NCBI GenBank assembly: GCA_905221615.1
Contig: CAJNDT010005445.1
Location: 291,001-355,000 of the forward strand
Direction of reading: 5' to 3'
Source of the DNA: Symbiodinium sp. CCMP2592
Taxonomy: Eukaryota; Sar; Dinophyceae; Suessiales; Symbiodiniaceae
DNA: 64,000 nt
Made by a program: the position numbers and the translations under genes. Positions 42,440 through 50,400 of this stretch are shown piece by piece. Below the pieces are notes generated by a model, which made no database searches, had not been told where the DNA came from, and was given only the letters and a program-made list of their open reading frames with translations. Every line of letters starts with the position of its first letter. The first letter of the stretch is position 1.

Positions 42440-43869
42440 AAGGAATAAGTAGCGTAGGAATTCACACTTGGGAAGTGAAGCACACTACACTGGCAACAAG
42501 GAACATTCCCAGGAAGAACATTCCAGGACCAATTGCAGAGGCGCCACCTGTCATGGATGGAGCAACTCAGGAACAGTCGGTCGAGGACTCGGCACCTTCC
42601 GCACCTTCAGGACCGATCGCAGGACCGATTGTCATCCAAGGCGGGGACTCTGCAGGGAAGTCAGGACCTACTAGGACAACCTACCTAGAGAGCAAAGCGA
42701 AGCAGGCACAGAGCAAGAGAAAAGCAGAAGAAGAACTTGAGCAGGAATACGACCAAAACAAACACGACGAAGCAGCTTCAGACCCAACGTCTTCTAGTAG
42801 CAGCAGTAAGGAAATGGACGCAGCCTCAGAAGAAGAACTCATCCCAGACAGCGCAATGGCAAGTGAGCTTCTTTCAGCTAGAGGACCAGCACCTCTTAGG
42901 AAAATGGAATTTGACGATGTAGGAACAGGTTCCAAGATCCCGAAGATTGATTCTCCGAAGAAGAAGTACCCTCCGTTCAACGTAGGAAGAGTATTTGAGC
43001 ACAATGATGAAGAACTACCTGAAGCAGAACCAGGTACAGAGGACATTTTCTGGGAAGATTCATATTCGGACATTGGTGATTCCGATGAGGAACAAGACAT
43101 CTTCAAGAGCGAAGATTCTGGACCTCCAGAAGTTGCAGAAGCCCAGTTGCAGGAACTGGATCGTGAGGCAATGCTCACAGAGATCAACAGACTCACCGAG
43201 ATGAAGGCACTGGCAAGGAAACCCTTGCAAGAACTCGAGAGAGAAGAGGAGAGAGAGACAGAAGAAGAAGAGAGCAACCAAGGAACAAAGTGGTTGACGA
43301 CGAAATTCGTCTTCGATTGGCGATTCAGGAACGGCCGATGGATGCGGAGAGCTAGGTTAGTAGCGAGAGAGTTCAAAGGAGCAGAAGTAAGGAACGACAC
43401 GTTTAGCCCAGCTACGAGCGCATCGTTGGTGAGACTTATCCCTATCTTGGGATTACAACAGGAACATTCCCTGTACTCCATTGATGTCAAGGACGCATTC
43501 TTGCAGGTCCCACAAAGGACTCGATGTGCATGTCAATTCCCGAAGGAATATGTGGATCTGTTTGGCGACCAGGACCCCAGTTGTAGGAACGAAGGTTTGT
43601 TACTGCTGAGAGTACTTCCAGGACAGCGAGATGCAGCACTACTATGGAGTGATCATTTTGCAGGAACCCTCAAAGAGCAGAACTTTGATAGGAGCAAAGC
43701 TTGCCCTACTTTGTTTCGTGACGACAGGAACAGCATACTTGTTGTGCATGTAGATGACATTCAGGCAGCAGGGAAAACAAGGCACCTAGAGCCCAAGCTA
43801 GGAAAGCTAGGAGAAACCTACGAGCTAAAGGTTGAAGGCCCCTTCTTGACAGAGCAGGAACTTGAGTAG
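42325..43869 (+). CDS. Inner element reverse transcriptase, main part
   Basis: The frame is open from 42,319, overlapping the previous ORF by 121 nt and in its -1 frame. After an acidic Ser/Glu/Pro linker comes copia RT: KWLTTKFVFDWRFRNGRW, RRARLVAREFKG, the first catalytic Asp in YSIDVKDAFLQVP (about 43,471), and the active-site pair in ILVVHVDDIQAAG (about 43,738). It ends at TAG 43,867-43,869. The thumb continues in the next ORF, which opens at 43,866. Confidence 0.85.
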   Translation: MVERSVFRKNRQQPLHYWHMDGIKTSRSAKRCLEHFDVKGISSVGIHTWEVKHTTLATRNIPRKNIPGPIAEAPPVMDGATQEQSVEDSAPSAPSGPIAGPIVIQGGDSAGKSGPTRTTYLESKAKQAQSKRKAEEELEQEYDQNKHDEAASDPTSSSSSSKEMDAASEEELIPDSAMASELLSARGPAPLRKMEFDDVGTGSKIPKIDSPKKKYPPFNVGRVFEHNDEELPEAEPGTEDIFWEDSYSDIGDSDEEQDIFKSEDSGPPEVAEAQLQELDREAMLTEINRLTEMKALARKPLQELEREEERETEEEESNQGTKWLTTKFVFDWRFRNGRWMRRARLVAREFKGAEVRNDTFSPATSASLVRLIPILGLQQEHSLYSIDVKDAFLQVPQRTRCACQFPKEYVDLFGDQDPSCRNEGLLLLRVLPGQRDAALLWSDHFAGTLKEQNFDRSKACPTLFRDDRNSILVVHVDDIQAAGKTRHLEPKLGKLGETYELKVEGPFLTEQELE

Positions 43870-45320
43870 GAGAGTCACACCAGACAATCCGATTCCTTAA
43901 AAGGAAATTCAGCTACCACAATCACGAGCTCCACATCACGAGTGACCCGAAGTATCTTGTGAAGCTTAAGGAAGAACTGAAGCTTACCAGCAAAGCCTCG
44001 AAGCCAACTCCGTGCACCCAAGAGTCGCAGGAACAGGACAACACTCAGACCTTGAACCAGGAACAAGCAGCATCGTTCAGGAAAAGCGTTGGCATACTCT
44101 TGTATGTCAGTCAGGACCGCCCTGACGTGCAGTTTGCCGTGAGAGGTTTGGCCTCCAAGATGTCGGAACCAACACATGGTTCTTGGAAACACTTAGTCCA
44201 CCTAGTGCAGTACATGTCGAGAACTGAAGGATACCATTTAGTGTACAGGAAAACGCCTAGAGGACTCAGTAATCTCCATGAATCCATCAGGAATGGTAAC
44301 TACGACTTTACAGGAATAAGGCCCAAGGAACACCACCTTTTGGAAGTCTTCAGCGATTCAGATTGGGCAGGAAAGAAGGACACAAGGCGCTCAACATCTT
44401 CAGGAATTGTTTGCCTAGACGGTCAGTGCATTTACTCCTTTTCTAGGAACCAGAAGTCGGTTAGCTTGAGCAGTGGTGAAGCAGAGTACTACGCAGGAGC
44501 GTCAGCAGCGTCAGATTCTATATTGTTGAAGGAAGCAGTAGAATTCTTGACCAGGAAACAATGCAAGGTACACTTGTACATGGATTCTTCTGCAGCTAGA
44601 GGAATTATTACAAGGCAAGGTGTAGGAAGAGTCAAGCATTTGCAGATCAGGACCCTTTTTCTTCAAGACCTCCACAAAGAAGGAACAATTAGTGTTCACC
44701 CAGTAGGAACCAAGGAGAACACAGCCGACATAGGTACCAAGCCCCTTTCAGCGAAACGTATCAGACTGTTGTTGCACTGGCTAGGTTTTCAAACCAGCGA
44801 GAACGAACCAGTAGGCAGAGAAGAGCTCAAGGAACACAAGGCCCAAACACAAGCTAAAGCAGTTGTAAGAATGATCAAGAGCCCAGGAACTTTGTCTTTT
44901 GCAGCTTTGTTGTTTGCAGGAATTTCAGGTATTTCAGACAGTCTTCAGATTCAGAGTTTCAAGGAACAGTGTTTTGAGAGTTGTGTTCAGGAAGAAGAGT
45001 TTCAGCCAGACTTTCAGGAACATGTTTTCTGTTGTGCAAGTGCATGTGAGCAGGACGGCATGTGCAGTGACACGAGTGCATGTGAGCTAGGAACGTCTGC
45101 AGGAACAGCGCATGGAACAACATGTTGTGAGATGCTTTCGCAGCTCAAGGAACTCTGCGGAACACTCGCGGAACGCTCAGGTATCCAGGAACTAGTTCGC
45201 CCGGTAGCAGAAGGTCAAGGAACCTTAGAACGACAGAGCCAAGGAACCTTAGCAGCCATGGAAGCAAGCGCGAGTTCGAGCAAGAACACAGCGGAAGTTT
45301 CAAGGAACTTGAGATTTTGA
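43866..45320 (+). CDS. Inner element RT thumb and RNase H with Cys-rich tail
   Basis: Continues RT in the -1 frame from within the preceding stop (TIRFLKRKFSYHNHELHI matches the copia RT tail). RNase H catalytic residues: Asp in FSDSDWAG (about 44,350), Glu in SSGEAEYYAG, Asp in YMDSSAARG, Asp in ENTADIGTK. After RNase H there is a hydrophobic stretch (LSFAALLFAGISGISDS) and then a Cys-rich segment (FCCASACEQDGMCSDTSACE) that could bind metal or form disulfides. It overlaps the last ORF by 190 nt. Confidence 0.85.
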   Translation, partial: VGESHQTIRFLKRKFSYHNHELHITSDPKYLVKLKEELKLTSKASKPTPCTQESQEQDNTQTLNQEQAASFRKSVGILLYVSQDRPDVQFAVRGLASKMSEPTHGSWKHLVHLVQYMSRTEGYHLVYRKTPRGLSNLHESIRNGNYDFTGIRPKEHHLLEVFSDSDWAGKKDTRRSTSSGIVCLDGQCIYSFSRNQKSVSLSSGEAEYYAGASAASDSILLKEAVEFLTRKQCKVHLYMDSSAARGIITRQGVGRVKHLQIRTLFLQDLHKEGTISVHPVGTKENTADIGTKPLSAKRIRLLLHWLGFQTSENEPVGREELKEHKAQTQAKAVVRMIKSPGTLSFAALLFAGISGISDSLQIQSFKEQCFESCVQEEEFQPDFQEHVFCCASACEQDGMCSDTSACELGTSAGTAHGTTCCEMLSQLKELCGTLAERSGIQELVRPVAEGQGTLERQSQGTLAAMEASASSSKNTAEVSRNLRF

Positions 45321-46990
45321 AGGAAGCGGCGACAGCCTTAAGGAACGCTTCTGATGAAAGGAACTTGATCGCGGAGTCGATCAGGAAGAACACAGAGGAA
45401 GCTGCGCGTTTGCGCAAAAGCCAGGAACACGTGGCTGGTTGTGTGGAGTCCTTGACAGGACAAATCTACGACGTCAAGCACCAGGTTCAGGAAATGGCCG
45501 AACAGAACGACAGAGACCGGCAACAGGTCAAGGAACACATGGCCTTCGTCCTAGGTACATGTGACGCCGTAAAGGAACAGCTGAACCAGATGATGCAGGA
45601 CTTCTACGAGCAGCAGCAAGAGGAACAAGAAGAAGAGGAAGAAGAGGAAGAAGAAAGTGAGGAAGCAAAGGAAGAGAGAAGGAAGAAGAAGATCGCGGAG
45701 ATCAACGCCAAGAGCAAGCAAAGGCTCAAGGAAAAGGAAGAGGAGAAGAAGCTTTTTCCGTACCCCTACGACTACGCCAGCGAATGGAAGGAATACTCCG
45801 AGAACGGCGAGATCTACAGGCAACACAGAGTTACAGGAGAAAAGCAGTGGGTCGACAAGGACTACACGTACAAGCACGAGAAGGGAACAAAAGGAAAGAA
45901 GGAAGGAAAAGGAAAAGGAAAGCCAAAGGCAAGAGCAGAAAGCACAGGATTTCGACCTCGAGATGAAGATGATCGCAAATACTGGGAAGAACAGGACAGG
46001 ATCTCAAAGGAACAAAGAGAAGCAAAAGCAAAAGCAGAAGAGGAGAAGAAGGCAAAAGAGGAGCAAATTGCCAAAGCAAGGTTGATTCTGGAAGCGGCAG
46101 CAGAAGAGCAGGAGAAGAGAGACAAGGAAGCAGCAAGGCAGGAAGCAGCCGCAGCCGCCGAGAGAAGGCGAGAGGTAGAAGCAGCAGCCAAAGCCAAAGC
46201 AGAGAGAGAGGCAAAGGAAAAGGAGGAGACCGAAGCAGCAGCAGCCGCAGCAGCCAAAGAGGAGAAGGAAAGAAAGGAGCAGGAGAAGAAAAGAAAGGAG
46301 AAGGAAGCCAGGAAGAAGAGAGAGGAAGATCAAAAGGCAGCGTCAGCGTACATTGCCAAGAAGGAAGCAGAAAAGAAGGCAGCAGCAACAACAGCAACAG
46401 GATCAGGTGAAGGAGACAGGATCCAGAAGCTTGAAGAAATGATGAAGGAGATGATGAAGGAACGCAAAGAGGATAAAGAAAGGATTGCAAGCCTTACACA
46501 GGAGCTTGAGAGCAGAGGATCAGCAGCCGGGTCGCAGGCACCCACAGAACCTGACACAACACCAGCAAAGGAAGAGGAGAAGCCAGAAGCAAAAGGAACA
46601 GGAAAAGCAACAGGAAAGGAGCCACCGAACGTCACACAGCACAAGCAGAAGGAAGAAGACAAGGACGACCCAGAACTGTCCGCCAAAGGACCAGTGAACG
46701 AAGCATCGTTCATGAAAGGAAAAGGAAAAGGAGAGTTTGAAGGAAACTGGTTTGCAGTCTACAGTTTCCAGAACAGGAAATACCAGTGGAAGTGGAACGA
46801 AGCCAAGACACAGTGGTACTGGTATTCAGGATCAAAGGAAACAGGTTGGAAAGCAGCGTCAAAGGACAAGCAAGGAAAAGAAAAGTGCAAAGCGCAAGCA
46901 AAGATGAAAGAAGAGTGGCTAAAGGAACAGCTTCACGACCAAGAGGAAGCTAAAGACAGCGAAGAGGAAGGCAAAGTAACCTTCCAGTGA
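45317..46990 (+). CDS. Inner element 3' accessory ORF: coiled-coil protein with WW-like block
   Basis: 557 codons from the first usable start; the frame is open from 45,131. It sits after RNase H, where env-like or accessory genes occur. It is mostly a Lys/Glu/Ala/Gln coiled coil, with a Glu run near 45,625-45,665. A block at about 45,765-45,870 (WKEYSENGEIYRQHRVTGEK followed by QW) resembles a WW domain: Trp, aromatic, Thr, Trp in the right order. A second Trp/Tyr-rich block near 46,750 (YQWKWNEAKTQWYWYSG) may be another. WW domains bind Pro-rich peptides. No membrane segment is seen, so it is not a typical envelope. The function is not known. Confidence 0.65.
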   Translation: MKEAATALRNASDERNLIAESIRKNTEEAARLRKSQEHVAGCVESLTGQIYDVKHQVQEMAEQNDRDRQQVKEHMAFVLGTCDAVKEQLNQMMQDFYEQQQEEQEEEEEEEEESEEAKEERRKKKIAEINAKSKQRLKEKEEEKKLFPYPYDYASEWKEYSENGEIYRQHRVTGEKQWVDKDYTYKHEKGTKGKKEGKGKGKPKARAESTGFRPRDEDDRKYWEEQDRISKEQREAKAKAEEEKKAKEEQIAKARLILEAAAEEQEKRDKEAARQEAAAAAERRREVEAAAKAKAEREAKEKEETEAAAAAAAKEEKERKEQEKKRKEKEARKKREEDQKAASAYIAKKEAEKKAAATTATGSGEGDRIQKLEEMMKEMMKERKEDKERIASLTQELESRGSAAGSQAPTEPDTTPAKEEEKPEAKGTGKATGKEPPNVTQHKQKEEDKDDPELSAKGPVNEASFMKGKGKGEFEGNWFAVYSFQNRKYQWKWNEAKTQWYWYSGSKETGWKAASKDKQGKEKCKAQAKMKEEWLKEQLHDQEEAKDSEEEGKVTFQ

Positions 46991-47274
46991 AGCAAAGGAA
47001 CCGCGAGCAGTACTGAGGCCAGAGAGCCGAGGAAAGAAGCAGCAGGACACAGGAACCGTGGCACAGCCCTTTTTGTTTCTGTGGTGATCTAGGTAAAGTG
47101 CAGGAACGTCTTTTGTACAGTCGAGCAACCTTGGAGAGGATTGCGAGTGAACGTGCGCATACGTTTGCGATGAGGAACAGTGTTTGTTTTGCAAGTGAAA
47201 AGGAACTGCAGCGTGTTTACTGTTTGTCAAGGAAAAGTCGGAGTCACCTCAGTCGAGGAACTTTCGCTAACTCC
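46991..47274 (+). other. 3' untranslated part of inner element
   Basis: Between the last stop and the polypurine tract. It holds further AGGAAC words but no supported ORF. Confidence 0.6.
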
Positions 47275-47284
47275 GAAGGCGGGG
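47275..47284 (+). promoter_or_regulatory. Polypurine tract of inner element
   Basis: GAAGGCGGGG directly before the 3' LTR, the expected primer site for plus-strand synthesis. It contains one C. Confidence 0.75.
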
Positions 47285-47462
47285 TGTTAAACATTCTGCC
47301 AGGAACAGTAACACAGCTAGTGCAGTACAGTTAATGTACAGGAACAGCCGTCACGCACACGCGACGTGCAGGCTCGAGACCCCAGGACACACCGTGCTCA
47401 GGAACAAAAGTGTCCGACAGTCTTTGTGGGTAGGAACCCTTAGTGAAGCCCGTTCTTTAACA
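47285..47462 (+). repeat. 3' LTR of inner element
   Basis: 178 bp, one difference from the 5' LTR; followed by the TSD CTCTT at 47,463-47,467. Confidence 0.95.
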
Positions 47463-47467
47463 CTCTT

Positions 47468-50400
47468 TCGCTCCTTCCCATTGCGAACATGTCCTCTGCC
47501 CAGAGCACTCGTGACGCTCTTGCACAAGGAATCGCAGCCCGGGAGGGTATGCCGACTGCTGAGGGGTTGCAGTATGCAACGGCAGATCGTGAGGAACGCA
47601 TTCAGGCGTATCGTGCCGCACTCAAGAGTGCCGATCGCCTGGCTGACGCCATGGCCGGAGTCACCCACCTTGCTCGGCACACCGACCTTGCTGAGGTGTT
47701 TGATGAACCCGGGGCTGACGCCGACGGTGATGAGATGTTCCTTGGGATTATGACGGTGAAGGAATGGCGCGACATGCGTGTGCATGCGCCTAATGCACCC
47801 TGGACCGCATTGTACGAGGCCTGGTTCCGTCACTATGCTTGCCGCCAGGGCAATCTGTACATGCAGGACCAACGCAACACCTCCCTGACGGGATGGTCAG
47901 CCCTCATCCTTCAGCACATTAAGGCTTTGGGTATCCTCGGGTGGGGTGTTAACTTCGAGAATGCCATCAATAAGACGGCAATGTATGACATTTGCCATAG
48001 GGTCCACATTCTGTCAGAGGGTAGCGGTACCTTCCCACTGTTTCCTGCGAGCTCAGCTCTCTTGGACGGGCTCTACAGCCCAGCCTTGGGCAGGATTTCC
48101 GCGCCCCCCACGGCGGAAGCCGGTGGTTTCGACGGCACCGACATTCTTGTGGCCGGGGACTCATCCTTGGCATTGTGCTGGATGCAAGGAAAACGGTGTG
48201 TGAAGAAAACCACTATCTTCCCGATGATGCAGGACATAGTCCGCGCGAACCCAGAGTTCGGGGAAGTCACATGCCTGATGGAGTGGGGCAAAGGTCTCGA
48301 CAGGATCGTTGATGTGATCGAGACCCACCTTGCCTCCGCTCCCCCGGAAGGGGTAGAGCTTGTGGTTTCATGGGCCGGCAACGATGTGTACGGTAACTAC
48401 GGTTACCTTGGCTACACTTGGCACTTGACGAGCCAGTGGGTCAAAAGGCCGCAGCGCGAGCTGGACGAGATCGAGCATTGGCCCGCGAAGCAGCGGCTGA
48501 TGGTCGAGAAGAGCGTCCGTCGCCTTATCGAGCTGCGGAAGCACACTCGTGTCAGAGGCCTGACGGTTCTCTTGGGAGATGACAACGGCCGCTTTTACAA
48601 CCTGCCCAACGAGTATGATGAAGAAATGGGCAAGTACGCCCGGCAGATGCAGAGTGAAGGCGTTTGCGTCGTTGATCCATCCAGCCTCCTGATGAGGACC
48701 ACGCGTCCCGACGGGTTCCACATCGAGGTCACAGACCCGAATGTGACTGCTTCATTGCAGTGGTGGCATGCGCTCATCAGAGCCATTTCCACCGACCGAA
48801 TCATCACTCGCCGGAAGGCTGAGTTCGTTGCCAATCAGAGAAGTATTGTGTTTCGCAATCACTTCGAGCTTGGGAAGGCCGAGAAGACGCTCACGGTGCC
48901 GCCTGCAAGTCAGCGCATCCTCGAGCCGTTGGACCGTGCACCTGAGCTCCCGGCGGAAGCCAGGGAAGAGGATGAGCAGATCGTTCTCGACCACCCTCTT
49001 CTGATGATGATGCCTGAGCCGGTGGATGATCTTGAACTCAAGCCGGAAGGCTCTGAAGAGGTGACACAGGTTGAACATGTACTGTTTAGCCGTGATGTTG
49101 GGTCAGAGCTGCCTCTCGACCTTGTCGCCGTCGACCCTGAGGCGCAAGAGGACTTTGCCTTTATGGTTGCACGAGATGTCATCAATACCACCAATGTGCT
49201 TATCCCAGATGACGATGCCATCGAGAGGGAAGTCAATGACGGCATCCCCACGGTGTGGGACGAACCCCCAGAGGTTCCGGCATCGGAAGATGACCGCAGT
49301 CTTCCCAAAGGCACAGTCGGGTACTCGCAGGCACTTCGCCGAATCGGGTCGACGCCCAAGTCGAAGCCCGATCCTGCCAAGCACAGGAGAATCTCGGAGC
49401 CAGCCGAGACTGACGATGAAGAAGATGTCGTGATGGACCTGGATCCTGACGACACCGCTCAGCCGTCGGAAGACGCTGCTGGTGATTTCGAGCCATTCTT
49501 CGAATGGTGGGGCTATGAGGACATCCCCGATTTTGCCCCAAGCCATCGCTACATGACGGATGGCAAGCGGCGAGCATTGAGCAGTGCCATGAGCTTTTTC
49601 CTTCGTGGCTTCGCGAATAGTGCAGAGTCACAGGCACAACGGCGGCCACCGCCCATGATGACCTTCGACCCCGCAACGCGGGAGGTCGAATGGGATCACT
49701 TCAAAGAGCAATTGGGCAAACAGTGGCGCGGTCTCCGGTCGGAAGACGTCATGGAAGTCGTGAAGTATGGTAACCGCGACAAAGATGACAGTGGACGCTT
49801 TGAGTTGCGCGTCCTCCACTTCGTCGACCACACTGAGATCCATGGAATCCGTGCATTCCAGGGGCACTGCCGCGATCTCATCTCTGACGAGACTGATCTT
49901 GTGGATATGCACAGTGACAGCTATGCTTTGTGTGACGGCTACCGGCCCACCATGCACACGCGTCCTCCTGTAGGAGTCACTGGCCACATCCACAACGACT
50001 GGGTCAGAATGCATCCGATCGGGTACCATGCAACGTATTGGAGCAATTTTTCCAATATTGTTAGCACCGGTCTCATCCCAGGCGGTGTCACCCTCGGCGG
50101 AAGCACGGGGAGAGCCTTCACCATGATGGCTTGCCTCCCTCAGTGGGAAAGGCCGAACAACGCCGGCCTGCGACCTGGCGCTGAGGTTGAATTCGCTATC
50201 GACCTCCAACTCGCGTGCCTGGAAGGGTGTCGCATTCTCCTGACAAAGAACAATGTTCTGCAGACCCCAGATTGGTTGTCCAATCGCTACCTTATGTTTG
50301 CTTACGATCGCAGAACCGGGAAACCTGTATGGTTTAACCGCTCGTACGAGCTCACGCGAGCTCGGGTGTCCAAAGCCCGTGATGCATATGTCAAGCGTCA

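Larger units (their letters stand above)
36789..47462 (+). mobile_element. Inner copia-type LTR retrotransposon, complete and young (10,674 bp)
   Basis: 178-bp LTRs starting TGTTAAACA and ending TTTAACA differ at one position (C at 36,902, T at 47,398). Perfect TSD, a primer-binding site and a polypurine tract are all present. The order Gag, protease, integrase, RT, RNase H is that of Ty1/copia. The coding region is spread over five overlapping ORFs, each in the -1 frame of the one before. An extra coiled-coil ORF follows RNase H. AGGAAC is very frequent on the plus strand throughout, LTRs included. Confidence 0.95.

Noticed and set aside
45831-46490. 219-codon Leu/Ser/Pro-rich minus-strand ORF
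   Set aside because: Complement of the Lys/Glu/Ala-rich coiled-coil ORF; a compositional shadow.
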